Program-made: the position numbers and the translations under genes
Shown here: positions 16,349 through 25,580 of the stretch, piece by piece
Layout: each line of letters begins with the position of its first letter
Numbering within the stretch: the stretch's first letter is position 1
Source: Leisingera sp. M658
Lineage (GTDB): Bacteria; Pseudomonadota; Alphaproteobacteria; Rhodobacterales; Rhodobacteraceae
NCBI RefSeq assembly: GCF_025144145.1
Contig: NZ_CP083546.1
Span: 3,754,001-3,818,000, forward strand
Direction: 5' to 3'
DNA: 64,000 nucleotides
The notes under the pieces: model-generated
The model's database searches: none
What the model saw: only the letters and a program-made list of their open reading frames with translations
Told to the model about the DNA's origin: nothing

Positions 16349-17227
16349 TCAGCAAAGAGCGGCCTTTGTGACCGATTTCACCCGCGGCATTTGTTCTTCC
16401 CAATGCAGCCGGTTCAGCACCCCGCCAGCTGCCCGCACATGGGCGATGGCCTCCAGGTCGGCCTCGCCGTAGGTCCAGCCCGGCTGGTTCAGTGTGCCCT
16501 CGGCCAGAACGCCAGTGCCGGGGAAGCCCTTGTCCGGCGGGCCGAAAATGCCGCCGGTACCGGTGTTCAGGTCCACCGCTTCGGACCACTCGTTGGTGCC
16601 GACGATGGATGCCATGGCGGTCACGCATTGGTTTTCCAGCGCCCGCGACATGGCACCGATGCGCACCCGCCAGTATCCGGCCAGCGCCTCGGTGCAGGAA
16701 GGAACGAGAATCACATCTGATTCCGCCAGCGCACGCCCCAGCAGCGGGAATTCGCTGTCATAGCAGATCAGCACCCCGATTCTGCCCAGCGCGGTATCGA
16801 AAATCTTGAGCGGCCCGCCTCCCATGATGCCCCAGTCCTCGCGCTCGAACCGGGTCATGATCTGCTTGTCCTGATGATCCCGTTTGCCTGCGGGCGTGTA
16901 AAGCTCTGCCCGGTTCACCGGCCGGGTGAGCCCGCTGTTCACCGGCGCGGAGGCGCCCAGGATATGCACCCCGTGTTCGGCGGCGAGCCGCAGATGCAGC
17001 GCGGCAGCATCCTCCATCTTTTCCGACACCGAATGGATCGACTGCTCCAGATCGGCGGCAACCGCCGCGCCGTCCAGCGTTGACAGCTCCATCGCGCCGT
17101 ATTCAGGGAATACCAGCAAATCGGCGCCGTTTCCGGCAGCCTCTGCCACCCAGGCGGCCAGCTTATCCTCATACTGTGCCCAGCTGTCGAGCCAGTCGAG
17201 CGGATAGGCGGCGGTGGCGATTTTCAT
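16349..17227 (-). CDS. Carbon-nitrogen hydrolase (nitrilase superfamily)
   Basis: This 292-residue protein starts at 17227 (MKIATAAYPLDW) behind a GGAGAG site; the upstream in-frame extension has no such support. The catalytic triad is visible as Glu in FPEYGAMEL near 42, Lys in GKRDHQDKQIMTRFE near 118 and Cys in VLICYDSEFP near 155. Members hydrolyse amides or nitriles of small molecules. The substrate cannot be read from the sequence. It faces a coiled-coil gene on the other strand, with 257 bases between them. Confidence 0.85.
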   Translation of the reverse strand: MKIATAAYPLDWLDSWAQYEDKLAAWVAEAAGNGADLLVFPEYGAMELSTLDGAAVAADLEQSIHSVSEKMEDAAALHLRLAAEHGVHILGASAPVNSGLTRPVNRAELYTPAGKRDHQDKQIMTRFEREDWGIMGGGPLKIFDTALGRIGVLICYDSEFPLLGRALAESDVILVPSCTEALAGYWRVRIGAMSRALENQCVTAMASIVGTNEWSEAVDLNTGTGGIFGPPDKGFPGTGVLAEGTLNQPGWTYGEADLEAIAHVRAAGGVLNRLHWEEQMPRVKSVTKAALC

Positions 17228-17484
17228 GCGGTCTCTCCGGCGGGCGGCAGCCGCATCCCGGTGCGGCCTTGCGGCAGGATTGCCCTGCAAAGGCGCCCGG
17301 CGCAAGACGGGGCGGTATACAGATTGCAGTTGCCGCCGGACCGATCCGCAATAATAGTTCGAAAAGGATGCGCATTTTTGCAACGAAAACAGCTGCATCC
17401 AGCGTTCCGTCTTGGTGTTACGCGGCAATTTGGCCATTCTCGGGCGCAGACACTCATTTGTTGATTTGAAAAAGGACCACTCCC

Positions 17485-18405
17485 TTGGCGACCAAACTTG
17501 ATGACAGGAATCTGAAAGGCGTCATTGCCGATCTTCCCAAAAAAGGCTTCCGCACCAAATTCTGGCGCGAATACCGGGCCGGCGCCTGCAAGGGCAGTGG
17601 CGTGGGCAAGTATATGGATCTGCTGGAGAAAATGGGGGTGCCGCCGTCGGGCGATCCGTCCAAGGCAGATCTGGACCAGATGCCTGACATCGTGCAGGCG
17701 TTCAGCATGCTTGCCAATGCGATGCTGAAGGCACGCGGCAAATGCGGCAAGCTGCAATCGCACAGCAGGGACCTGTGCCTGGCCTATGCCAAGCTGATCG
17801 AAAAGCGAGAGGATGCGGCAGCAGAGCTGGCCCGCAATGCGGACAAGATCAAGCAAAAGCAGATGGTGCAGCAGCTGAAGGTCGAGAAGGAAAATGAAGA
17901 AACCGACAAGCATCTGGAAAAGCTCAAGAAGGAGCATGAAGAGACCCGCAAGCTGATCCTTAAGGAGATCAAGGCAGCTGAGGTGCGCGGCAAGAAGATC
18001 GAAGCCGCTTGCCTGGATATTTCCAAGGATGTGAACGCCGCGCTGGACAAACTGGAAGCGATCAAGAAGGCTTGGAAGGGCGCCTATAACAAGGAAGGCG
18101 CCGACCGCCCCAAGATCGAAACTCAGGCCGGCAAGGGCATCCGCGATCTGACCAAAGCCTACAAGATCGATGCGCACGCCAAGAACGTGAAAGGCGCCCT
18201 GCCCAAACTGTTCAAGGAACTGGCGGAGAACTACAAGCAGTTCAAACAGGAAGACTACAACAAGAAGGAATATGTTGCGGCCGGCAAGGCAGTCACAGCA
18301 GCCAAGCGCACCTTCGACGATGCCCGCGATTCCGTGAAGCTGTACGCAACTCAGCAGAAGATCGCACAGGAAGAAGTGCAGGCAGCGCGGCCAGAAGGCG
18401 TCTGA
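17485..18405 (+). CDS. Coiled-coil protein of unknown function
   Basis: This 306-residue, strongly charged protein is read from a TTG start with AAAGGA eight bases upstream. No signal peptide or membrane segment is visible. Long Lys/Glu-rich heptad stretches (about 100-175, VEKENEETDKHLEKLKKEHEE) predict coiled coil, and more helices run to the end. I do not recognise the family. A palindromic hairpin follows its stop by 21 bases. It could be a structural or phage-related scaffold-like protein, but nothing nearby supports a specific role. Confidence 0.65.
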   Translation: MATKLDDRNLKGVIADLPKKGFRTKFWREYRAGACKGSGVGKYMDLLEKMGVPPSGDPSKADLDQMPDIVQAFSMLANAMLKARGKCGKLQSHSRDLCLAYAKLIEKREDAAAELARNADKIKQKQMVQQLKVEKENEETDKHLEKLKKEHEETRKLILKEIKAAEVRGKKIEAACLDISKDVNAALDKLEAIKKAWKGAYNKEGADRPKIETQAGKGIRDLTKAYKIDAHAKNVKGALPKLFKELAENYKQFKQEDYNKKEYVAAGKAVTAAKRTFDDARDSVKLYATQQKIAQEEVQAARPEGV

Positions 18406-18426
18406 AGCAGCGCAAAGCAGCGTAAA

Positions 18427-18448
18427 CAGGCGCCCGCGCGGGCGCCTG
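18427..18448. terminator. Bidirectional hairpin between convergent genes
   Basis: The perfect palindrome CAGGCGCCCGC/GCGGGCGCCTG lies between the stops of the coiled-coil gene (plus) and the GNAT gene (minus). It is followed by CCCCCTTT on the plus strand. It is probably a shared terminator, though the T-run is weak. Confidence 0.55.
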
Positions 18449-18454
18449 CCCCCT

Positions 18455-19042
18455 TTACAGATCCCGGATCCAGAACTGCAGCGGCTTGCTGGTTTCCCCG
18501 GGCTGATCCACGTCCTTCCAGAAAAAATGCGCGATGGCACCCTCAAGCGGGGCATAGCCGCGCTTGCGCCAAAACGGGTCCAGCGGCGCGTAATCCGCAG
18601 GCCGCAACGGGTGGTCCGCCGGGCGCTGCACGCTGCAAAAGGCGGTCTTGCTGAACCCATGCTTGCGGGCATGGGATTCGCGCGCATCAAAGAAACCGTG
18701 GCCGACCCCAGACCCGCGGCATTCCGGCAGCAGCACGGATTCGGCGCAGTAGAAGACGCCGTTCAGATCAATGCCCGTGCCCTCAAACGCCGCCGCGAAA
18801 TCATCCGCATGATCGCTCAGCGGTGCGCCGGTGGAGGCCCCGACCAGGGTTTCACCGTCAAAAGCTCCGACCACCACGGCGCGGGGGCTGTCACGGTAGT
18901 TTTGCAGGTATTCCCGCTCATATGCCAAGTCGCCATCATAGAGATACGGCCAGGCGCGGAAGACTTTGATGCGCAGGTGTGCCACATCGTCCAGCGCGGC
19001 CTCCAGCGCCACACCGGTTGTTGCTTCGACCCGGATGGTCAT
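18455..19042 (-). CDS. GNAT family N-acetyltransferase
   Basis: This 195-residue protein has the GNAT acetyl-CoA loop in ESVLLPECRGSGVGHGFFDARE, near 100-122. The start overlaps the preceding stop by ATGA, so it is the last member of the minus-strand run UPF0262-phosphatase-NTF2-GNAT. The large C-terminal part (RPADYAPLDPFWRKRGYAPL) is typical of a family acting on small molecules. The substrate is unknown. Confidence 0.8.
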   Translation of the reverse strand: MTIRVEATTGVALEAALDDVAHLRIKVFRAWPYLYDGDLAYEREYLQNYRDSPRAVVVGAFDGETLVGASTGAPLSDHADDFAAAFEGTGIDLNGVFYCAESVLLPECRGSGVGHGFFDARESHARKHGFSKTAFCSVQRPADHPLRPADYAPLDPFWRKRGYAPLEGAIAHFFWKDVDQPGETSKPLQFWIRDL

Positions 19043-19437
19043 CCGGCAGAGACCTGGGCGGTCCAGTCCGCGAGGTTGTAATAGGTGGTGACGCGGGAAA
19101 TCTTGCCGTCTTTCAGCTCAAAGAACGAGCCGCCCGGCAGCCGGTAGGTCTGGCCCTTGGCTTCCGGCAGGCCTTCGTCGGTCACCAGATAGGTGCCATT
19201 CACAATGAACTCCGCCGCCGCGCGGGTGCCGTCGCCGTTGGAAAAGATCACCATATCGGTCAGCTCTTCCTTATAGCAGCGGCTCATGTGAGCGCAGAAT
19301 TCTGCGAATTTATCTTTGCCTATCCGGATTTTGCCCTCGTTCACATGGTGGGCGATCTGGCCGTCCAGGCAGTCCAGCATGGCGCCGGTGTCGCCGGCGT
19401 TGAAGGCTGCGAAATAGCGCGCGATGGTATCGGTCAT
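19039..19437 (-). CDS. NTF2-like / ketosteroid isomerase-related protein
   Basis: This 132-residue protein begins MTDTIARYFAAFNAGDTGAMLDCL, the usual first helix of SnoaL/NTF2-like cone proteins. It ends with the strand-rich GSFFELKDGKISRVTTYYNLADW. Such proteins are often isomerases or small-ligand binding proteins. It is coupled by ATGA to both neighbours, which suggests a shared process with the GNAT and phosphatase, though which one is not clear. Confidence 0.8.
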   Translation of the reverse strand: MTDTIARYFAAFNAGDTGAMLDCLDGQIAHHVNEGKIRIGKDKFAEFCAHMSRCYKEELTDMVIFSNGDGTRAAAEFIVNGTYLVTDEGLPEAKGQTYRLPGGSFFELKDGKISRVTTYYNLADWTAQVSAG

Positions 19438-19892
19438 GTTCTCTCCGTCGGTTCACCCCAGCGGCTCTTCAAGTGCTGGATGATTTGGTCCCGTGATTGC
19501 CGGTAGACATCTAGCTTGGCTGCGCGTGTCTCGCCGAGCCCGGTAGGGTCCATAATCGGCCAATATTCGACATCGAGGTGAAAAAAACGGGTAAGTTCCA
19601 GCGCCCGGCGCTGGCTGGCCGGCGACAGCGCCACCACCAGATCAAAGGACGACAGGTCATCGCCCCAGCGTTCCATCTCGTCAAACGAGCGCGACCGGTG
19701 GCGCGACAGCTCGACATCGATTTCCTGGCAGACCGCGATGGCGAAACCGTCGATCTCCATGTCGTTCTTGACACCAGCGGACTGCACATAGGTGCCGGTG
19801 CCATAGAATTTCTTCATGATGCCCTCGGCCATCGGAGAGCGGACCGAATTGTGGTCGCAACAGAACAGAATGGACTGCGGCAGCTCCTCCAC
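19434..19892 (-). CDS. Low-molecular-weight phosphatase family protein
   Basis: This 152-residue protein has the phosphatase P-loop CDHNSVRSP near 12-20 and the late Asp loop in EYWPIMDPTGLGETRA. The family covers arsenate reductases and low-molecular-weight protein tyrosine phosphatases. The start is GTG at 19892, three bases after the UPF0262 stop. In Rhodobacteraceae this gene usually stands just before infA, so the substrate may be linked to a housekeeping protein rather than to arsenate. Confidence 0.85.
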   Translation of the reverse strand: MEELPQSILFCCDHNSVRSPMAEGIMKKFYGTGTYVQSAGVKNDMEIDGFAIAVCQEIDVELSRHRSRSFDEMERWGDDLSSFDLVVALSPASQRRALELTRFFHLDVEYWPIMDPTGLGETRAAKLDVYRQSRDQIIQHLKSRWGEPTERT

Positions 19893-19895
19893 CCG

Positions 19896-20375
19896 TCAGC
19901 CTCCGAAATGCAAGACGCAGATCAAGGTGAACAGGCGTCTGGCGGTGTCGGTGTCGACTTCGGCCTTGCCTTCCAGCCGCTCCTGCAGAACCCGGCTGCC
20001 TTCGTTGTGGATGCCGCGCCGCGCCATGTCGATGGTCTCGATCTGACTGGGCGGCATGGTTTTCACCGCGCTGAAGTAGCTTTCGCAGATTTGATAGTAG
20101 TCCTTGACCACCTGACGGAACGGCGACAGCGACAGGTGGAACTCTGCTGCTTTCTCGCCAGTTTCGGTGTTGATATCGAAGACCAGCCGCTTGTCACGGA
20201 TCGCCAGGCCCAGATGATACGGTCCCTCCGGCAGATCGCGGTCCTCTCGGGACGGCAGAGCAAAGCTGTTCTGTTCGATCAGGTCGTAAATCGCCACCTT
20301 GCGCTCCTGCTCAATCTCAGGCGTCGGAGGCGGCAGGTTGCAGTCGTCAAGTTCGATATGGCTGATGCGGCTCAT
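19896..20375 (-). CDS. UPF0262 family protein
   Basis: This 159-residue protein starts MSRISHIELDDCNLPPPTPE and contains EGPYHLGLAIRDKRLVFDI and the C-terminal RRLFTLICVLHFGG, typical of UPF0262. The family is restricted mainly to Alphaproteobacteria and has no established function. It heads a tight minus-strand run with the phosphatase. Its usual neighbour, hisD, is separated here by an inserted SDR gene on the opposite strand. Confidence 0.9.
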   Translation of the reverse strand: MSRISHIELDDCNLPPPTPEIEQERKVAIYDLIEQNSFALPSREDRDLPEGPYHLGLAIRDKRLVFDINTETGEKAAEFHLSLSPFRQVVKDYYQICESYFSAVKTMPPSQIETIDMARRGIHNEGSRVLQERLEGKAEVDTDTARRLFTLICVLHFGG

Positions 20376-20532
20376 GGGTCTTTGTCTCTAATATGCGCTG
20401 AGGCGTCCGGCCATGACTATCGCACCGGCGTGCCTGGGGCAATGCAGCAGCAGGCGTCAATGATATGCCGGTTTGCGGCAGTGCTTGACAGGCCACGCCT
20501 GCACGAACAGCTTGCCAGCAACAGGAGACAGG

Positions 20533-21294
20533 ATGATGACAGGGCTTGATCAGTTTTCCCTCAAAGGCCAGCGCGCGCTGGTGACCGGCTCCACAGACGG
20601 GTTGGGGTTTGCCGCTGCCCGCCTTCTGTCTGAAGCCGGGGCCGAGGTTTGGGTGAACGGACGCAATGAAAAGAGGGTGGCAGAGGCCTTGAGCCAGATG
20701 CCTGGAAAGGCCCGCGCATTGGTTCTGGATGTGGCTGATGAGGGATCTGCAACCGCGGCATTCGAAGGCATCGCTGGTGAAGGCGGTCTCGACATTCTGG
20801 TCAATAATGTGGGGCAGCGGGACCGGCGCAGCCTAGCGGAATTCACGCGATCCGATCTGCAAGCGCTATGGGATGTTGATCTGATCGCCCCGTTCCGCCT
20901 TGCGCAATTGGCCGCCGCCCAAATGGCACCAAAGGGGTATGGCCGCATCATCAACATATCCTCGATTGCCGGCCTCATCGCGCAATCCGGGGATGCGGCC
21001 TATACAACAGCCAAAGCCGGTATCAACGGCATGACCAAGGCACTGGCGGCGGAGCTTGGCCCCAAAGGCATCACAGTGAATGCCATTGCCCCGGGTTTCT
21101 TCAAAACCAGCCCCAACATGTCCGCGGCCGCTGATCCGGAAATTGCAGTGAAATTGAAAATCGCCACCTCGCTCGGCCGCTGGGGCGAGCCTGAGGAACT
21201 GGCGCCCGCCATCCTGTTCCTCGCCTCCCCTGCCGCGTCCTACATCACCGGGCAGGTGCTGGCTGTGGATGGCGGCTATACCGCGCACTATTGA
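20533..21294 (+). CDS. Short-chain dehydrogenase/reductase
   Basis: This 253-residue protein is read from the ATG at 20533 behind AGGAGA. It has the Rossmann loop TGSTDGLG near 18-25, NNVG near 90, and the catalytic Ser and YTTAKAG (Tyr-x-x-x-Lys) near 155-162. It closely resembles classical SDRs related to gluconate 5-dehydrogenase or 3-oxoacyl-ACP reductase. It is a single gene on the plus strand between two minus-strand genes, so it is probably an insertion into the conserved hisD-UPF0262 order. The substrate is unknown. Confidence 0.85.
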   Translation: MMTGLDQFSLKGQRALVTGSTDGLGFAAARLLSEAGAEVWVNGRNEKRVAEALSQMPGKARALVLDVADEGSATAAFEGIAGEGGLDILVNNVGQRDRRSLAEFTRSDLQALWDVDLIAPFRLAQLAAAQMAPKGYGRIINISSIAGLIAQSGDAAYTTAKAGINGMTKALAAELGPKGITVNAIAPGFFKTSPNMSAAADPEIAVKLKIATSLGRWGEPEELAPAILFLASPAASYITGQVLAVDGGYTAHY

Positions 21295-21328
21295 GTGCTG
21301 CGTCATTTTTCCGGGAAAAATGACTTGC

Positions 21329-21362
21329 GGCCTCCGGCGGGGATATTTGTGGCCAGATGAAG
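21329..21362. repeat. Dispersed Rhodobacteraceae-type repeat, copy 2
   Basis: GGCCTCCGGCGGGGATATTT is followed by GTGGCCAGATGAAG. It is the fullest copy in the window and lies just after the SDR stop. Related copies are at 15951, 22961, 47392 and 51301, always between genes. Confidence 0.65.
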
Positions 21363-21438
21363 CAACGGATCATTAACCAAACTTGGCGACCCTAGTCTCG
21401 CGGTACAGGCGGGGACGCCGATGACCGCGCCAGGTGAA

Positions 21439-21461
21439 GCGCCCCGGCGGGCCCGGGGCGC
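21439..21461. other. GC-rich hairpin downstream of hisD
   Basis: GCGCCCCGG (21439-21447) and CCGGGGCGC (21453-21461) pair over 5 bases. A smaller GGGGC-AGC-GCCCC hairpin lies at about 21518-21530, nearer the hisD stop. Either could end hisD transcription, but no T-run is present. Confidence 0.4.
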
Positions 21462-21537
21462 GGATCCCTTTCATCTGGCGGAAAATATCCCGGGGTGAAT
21501 GCGCGGCTCGCGCAGAGGGGCAGCGCCCCTGCTCCGC

Positions 21538-22839
21538 TTACTTGTTCAGCGCATCCAGCCGGGCGGTGACGGAAAGACTGTGCGCCTGCAGGCTTTCACT
21601 GTGAGCCAGAATTTCTGCCGCCGGGCCAATTGCCCTCAGCGCGTCCGATGTCATCTGGCTAAGGGTCGTGCGCTTGAGGAAGTCCAGAACTGACAATCCG
21701 GAGGAAAACCGGGCCGAACGCGCCGTCGGCAGCACATGGTTCGGGCCGCCGACGTAGTCGCCAATGGCTTCGGGCGTGTATTGACCCAGGAAGATGGCGC
21801 CTGCGTGGATGGTTTTTTCACTCAAGGCCACCGGATCGGCGACACACAACTCCAGATGTTCCGGTGCAATGCGGTTGGACAGCGCCGCCGCCTCATCCAG
21901 GTCCCGCACTGTTATCACCGCACCGAAATCCCGCCAGGAGGGGCCGGCAATTGCGCGGCGTTCCAGCGTTTCCAGACGCTTGTCCACCGCCGCTGCCACA
22001 GCCAAGCCAAATCCTTCGTCATCGGTGATCAGAATTGACTGGGCGCTTTCGTCATGCTCGGATTGGCTCATCAGATCCAGCGCGATCCAGTCAGGGTTGT
22101 TGTTCTTATCCGCAATCACCAGGATTTCAGACGGCCCGGCGATCATGTCGATGCCGACCTTGCCGAACACCCGCCGCTTGGCAGCTGCAACAAAGGCATT
22201 GCCCGGGCCGGTGATCTTATCGACCGGAGCGATAGTTTCAGTGCCATAGGCCAGCGCCGCCACCGCCTGTGCGCCACCAACCCGGTAGATTTCATCCACC
22301 TCTGCAATCTTTGCGGCCAGCAGCACCAGCGGGTTGATCTGCCCGTCCGGGGTTGGAACCGTGACCGCCAGCCGCTGCACGCCTGCAACCTTGGCCGGGA
22401 TCGCGTTCATCAGCACCGAAGACGGGTAGGAGGCCAGCCCGCCCGGAACATAAAGCCCAGCTGCCGAGACTGCCGACCAGCGCCAGCCCAGCGTTGCGCC
22501 GGCCTCGTCAGTCCACTGCGCATCTTCCGGCATCTGGCGCATGTGATAGGCGCGGATGCGGTCGGCCGCCAGTTCCAGCGCCTGACGCTCTTCAGCAGAA
22601 ACCGTGGCGATGGCCGCCTCCACCTCTGCATCGGCAATCCGCAGTTGCGCAGGCTCCAGCTCCATCCGATCAAACTTCGCTGTCAGCTCCACCAGCGCCG
22701 TATCGCCGCGGTCGCGCACGTCAGCGATGATCCTGGCCACGACAGCGTCCACATCCGGGCTATCCTCGCGCTTGGCGCCCAAAAGCACGGCGAAGGATTG
22801 TTCGAAATCGGAATCGGCGGTGTTCAGAAACTGCGGCAT
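21538..22839 (-). CDS. hisD: Histidinol dehydrogenase
   Basis: This 433-residue, full-length protein starts MPQFLNTADSDFEQSF at 22839 behind AGGAGATC; a longer frame is rejected. Histidinol dehydrogenase carries out the last two NAD-dependent steps of histidine synthesis with bound zinc. Visible are GLASYPSSVLMNAIPAKVAGV, the GPGNAFVAAAKR loop and AGPSEILVIAD, with the zinc region MSQSEHDESAQS. The gene belongs to the conserved murA-DUF2948-hisD neighbourhood. Confidence 0.97.
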   Translation of the reverse strand: MPQFLNTADSDFEQSFAVLLGAKREDSPDVDAVVARIIADVRDRGDTALVELTAKFDRMELEPAQLRIADAEVEAAIATVSAEERQALELAADRIRAYHMRQMPEDAQWTDEAGATLGWRWSAVSAAGLYVPGGLASYPSSVLMNAIPAKVAGVQRLAVTVPTPDGQINPLVLLAAKIAEVDEIYRVGGAQAVAALAYGTETIAPVDKITGPGNAFVAAAKRRVFGKVGIDMIAGPSEILVIADKNNNPDWIALDLMSQSEHDESAQSILITDDEGFGLAVAAAVDKRLETLERRAIAGPSWRDFGAVITVRDLDEAAALSNRIAPEHLELCVADPVALSEKTIHAGAIFLGQYTPEAIGDYVGGPNHVLPTARSARFSSGLSVLDFLKRTTLSQMTSDALRAIGPAAEILAHSESLQAHSLSVTARLDALNK

Positions 22840-22960
22840 CGGGATCTCCTTTGGTCCTCGCATAGCTTTATGCCGGAGCGGCCTCAAGAACTATGGCGCA
22901 GAGCGGTGCAATTGGACGCAAGGACGGGGCGCTGCCCCTCTTGGCCGTATGGCCAATTCA

Positions 22961-22989
22961 CCCCTGGGTATTTGCAACCAGAAAGAAGC
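22961..22989. repeat. Degenerate dispersed repeat, copy 3
   Basis: CCCCTGGGTATTTGCAACCAGAAAGAAGC keeps the GTATTT and CCAGAAGAAG-like half of the family, but the CCTCCGGCGGG core has decayed. It lies upstream of hisD, just past the stop of the next gene. Confidence 0.45.
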
Positions 22990-22997
22990 AGCTGCAG

Positions 22998-23510
22998 TCA
23001 GAGAAGGGATTTTCGCATCGGGATGCAGGCTGTGCCGCAGCCCCCCTGAGCGGCATCAATTCTTTGCCAGCCATTGCTGCTGTAAAAGCCCAGCGCTGTT
23101 CGGGTCGCGTTCAGCCGCCCTTCGCTATGCCCTGCCCTGCGCAGTTCCGTTTCAAGATGCCTCAGCATACCAGACCCGGAGCCTTGCCCAACAGCGTCAG
23201 GGGAAACATAAAGCAAGGAGACCGTCCCATCCGGGCCCAAGCCGCCGACCGCCGCGGCCCCGCCGCCCCGTTCTGCCAGCCAGTAGCGACCCGGCCCATC
23301 AATCCAGTTGCGGATCTGTGCAGGCGACTTGTTTGCAGTCCAATCGGCTATCTTTCCAGCGTCGCCGCCGTGATCGGCCTGGCACAGATCGCGGATCGAC
23401 GCGATGAGCACCTGGCTCATGGCAAATACATCAAAGACCGTGGCAGGGCGGATCACCAGCTCCGCTGCGGGGCGGGCAAAAGCCTGGGAAATGCCGCGCT
23501 TGTTCTGCAC
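22998..23510 (-). CDS. GNAT family N-acetyltransferase
   Basis: The protein has up to 170 residues. The GNAT fold is visible from VIRPATVFDVFAMSQVL, with the acetyl-CoA motif VSPDAVGQGSGSGMLRHLE near 108-126 and ALGFYSSNGW near 142. The GTG start at 23510 has little ribosome-binding support; a second GTG at 23456 (before IRPAT) is possible and would remove 18 residues. It lies between hisD and DUF2948, four bases after the DUF2948 stop. The substrate is unknown. Confidence 0.75.
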   Translation of the reverse strand: MQNKRGISQAFARPAAELVIRPATVFDVFAMSQVLIASIRDLCQADHGGDAGKIADWTANKSPAQIRNWIDGPGRYWLAERGGGAAAVGGLGPDGTVSLLYVSPDAVGQGSGSGMLRHLETELRRAGHSEGRLNATRTALGFYSSNGWQRIDAAQGGCGTACIPMRKSLL

Positions 23511-23513
23511 GGG

Positions 23514-23993
23514 TCAATCGCCATGATCCGGCGCGTGACCCGACGGTGCGCGGTAAGGCCGGGTGACATCCCGCAGCGACACCTCCAGCGCCTCGACCGC
23601 CAAGCGCACCGCGCCGTCGCCGGCCAGGGTCAGCAATACATGGCCGGCAGCGTCCTCATCCGGCTTGAAATCAACCGAGAGCAGCGACAGGACTAGGTCC
23701 TTGTCCTTGCGGTCCACGCCCTGCGACGAAACCGCCAGCACATTGTCCACCACCAGCAGCGACTGCACCCGCTCAAATGCCCGGCCACGGCGTTCCGCTG
23801 CTTCGCGGTCTTCCCAGCGGAAACGGTTCACCAGCAGGGCAAAGCGGCGCTCGGAGGCGCGCCAGCTCATTTCGGTGACCGGAAACACCGCATCCTGCAC
23901 CAGCGTGGACAGGATCTTGAGATCCTCCTCCTCCAGTGCGCCCAGATTCAGAGGCGCCTCGCGGCCGTCTTCAAAGCTTGCATCCGCCATCAC
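23514..23993 (-). CDS. DUF2948 family protein
   Basis: This 159-residue protein contains [16 protein letters not shown] and [14 protein letters not shown], characteristic of the alphaproteobacterial family DUF2948, whose function is not known. It is coupled to murA by an ATGA overlap at 23990-23993. Its position between murA and hisD is conserved in Rhodobacteraceae. Confidence 0.88.
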   Translation of the reverse strand: MMADASFEDGREAPLNLGALEEEDLKILSTLVQDAVFPVTEMSWRASERRFALLVNRFRWEDREAAERRGRAFERVQSLLVVDNVLAVSSQGVDRKDKDLVLSLLSVDFKPDEDAAGHVLLTLAGDGAVRLAVEALEVSLRDVTRPYRAPSGHAPDHGD

Positions 23994-25258
23994 TCTTCCC
24001 TGATCCGTTCGATTTTGGCGCCGACGCCAGACAGTTTGCGCACCACATGCTCATAGCCACGGTCCAAGTGGTAGACCCGGCTTACCTTGGTTTCGCCTTC
24101 CGCCGCCAGGCCGGCAAGAATCAGCGAGACCGAGGCGCGCAGGTCGGTTGCCATCACCGGAGCGCCTTTCAGCATTTCAACGCCAGTCACGGTTGCATGG
24201 CCGCCGTGCACTTCGATCTGAGCCCCCATACGGGTGAGTTCCGGGGCATGCATAAAGCGGTTCTCAAAGATCTTTTCTTCCAGAACAGACGTGCCTTCAG
24301 CAGTACACATCAGTGCCATCATCTGTGCTTGCAAGTCGGTCGGAAAGCCCGGGAAAGGCTCGGTCACCACATCCACGGCCCGCAGCCGGCCGTTCTTGCG
24401 GCTGACGGTCAGGCTGTTTTTACCCTCGGTGATCTCGATGCCGGCCGTCTCCAGTTTGCTGCAGAAGCTTTCCAGCAGGCTGCGGCGGCCGCCCAGAAGT
24501 TCCACCTCGCCGCCGCAAATCGCGGGCGCCAGCATATAGGTGCCCAGCTCGATCCGGTCGGTTACCACCTGATGAGTCGCCCCATGCAGGCGGTCGACGC
24601 CTTGAATGGTGATGTCGGGGGTACCGTCACCGTCGATCTGCGCGCCCATTTTCCGCAGGCAATCGGCCAGATCGACGATCTCCGGCTCGCGGGCGGCGTT
24701 CTTGATGACGGTGGTGCCCTTTGCCAGGGTGGCTGCCATCATGATGTTCTCGGTTGCCCCGACCGAGGCAAAGCTCAGCTCTATCACAGCGCCTTTCAGC
24801 CCCCCCGGGGCCTTGGCGTGCAGATAGCCGTCCTTTAGTTCAATCTCGGCGCCCAGCGCCTCAAGACCCTGGATGTGCAGATCCATCGGCCGGGCGCCGA
24901 TTGCACAGCCGCCTGGCAGCGACACCACCGCCTGCCCCAGCCGCGCCAGCATCGGACCCAGCACCAGGTTGGAGGCGCGCATTTTCCGCACGATGTCATA
25001 GTCAGCCACATGGCTGGTCAGGTCATGGCTCGACAATGCCAGCACCTGGCCGTCCTGCAGGCTGGACACTTCGGCGCCCAGTGACTGCAAGAGCAGTGTC
25101 ATTGTCTTGATATCGCTCAATCGCGGTGCATTGGTCAGCGTCAGCGGTTCCTCGCTCAGGAGCGTCGCAGGCATCAGGGTGAGGCAGGCGTTTTTGGCCC
25201 CTGCGATTGGAATCTGCCCGTTCAGCGGGCCGTTGCCAGTTACCAGAATCGAATCCAT
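23990..25258 (-). CDS. murA: UDP-N-acetylglucosamine 1-carboxyvinyltransferase
   Basis: This 422-residue, full-length enzyme starts [23 protein letters not shown]. It transfers enolpyruvate from PEP to UDP-GlcNAc, the first committed step of peptidoglycan synthesis in the cytoplasm. The PEP-binding K in GAKNA and the catalytic Cys in [10 protein letters not shown] near 118 are present, so it should be the fosfomycin-sensitive form. It is followed by DUF2948 with overlap. Confidence 0.97.
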   Translation of the reverse strand: MDSILVTGNGPLNGQIPIAGAKNACLTLMPATLLSEEPLTLTNAPRLSDIKTMTLLLQSLGAEVSSLQDGQVLALSSHDLTSHVADYDIVRKMRASNLVLGPMLARLGQAVVSLPGGCAIGARPMDLHIQGLEALGAEIELKDGYLHAKAPGGLKGAVIELSFASVGATENIMMAATLAKGTTVIKNAAREPEIVDLADCLRKMGAQIDGDGTPDITIQGVDRLHGATHQVVTDRIELGTYMLAPAICGGEVELLGGRRSLLESFCSKLETAGIEITEGKNSLTVSRKNGRLRAVDVVTEPFPGFPTDLQAQMMALMCTAEGTSVLEEKIFENRFMHAPELTRMGAQIEVHGGHATVTGVEMLKGAPVMATDLRASVSLILAGLAAEGETKVSRVYHLDRGYEHVVRKLSGVGAKIERIREE

Positions 25259-25264
25259 CTGCCC

Positions 25265-25420
25265 TTACTCTCCGTTTTTGTCCGTATCCTGGTCCGGCTT
25301 TTCCGCCCGCGCCTTGGCCTGAGCCTTGCGCCGGGCCATGTTTGCCTTGAGCGCTGCCTTCAGCCGGTCTTCGCGCGATGCCGCTGACCTGTCGTTTTTC
25401 GGTGTTTTCTTTTCCGCCAT
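25265..25420 (-). CDS. Small basic protein upstream of murA
   Basis: This 51-residue protein starts MAEKKTPKNDRSAASREDRL at 25420. It is highly charged, with ALKANMARRKAQAKARAEK in the middle, and has no membrane segment. It ends six bases before murA on the same strand. Short Lys/Arg-rich proteins of this kind occur before murA in relatives. The function is unknown. Confidence 0.65.
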   Translation of the reverse strand: MAEKKTPKNDRSAASREDRLKAALKANMARRKAQAKARAEKPDQDTDKNGE

Positions 25421-25505
25421 AAGACTTCTGTAACTGAGTGGGAAAAAACCGTCCAGAATGCTCTTGCGCCCCTCAGCGTTTATGCCTAAAAGCCCCCTCA
25501 CCGGC

Positions 25506-25580
<75 letters not shown>

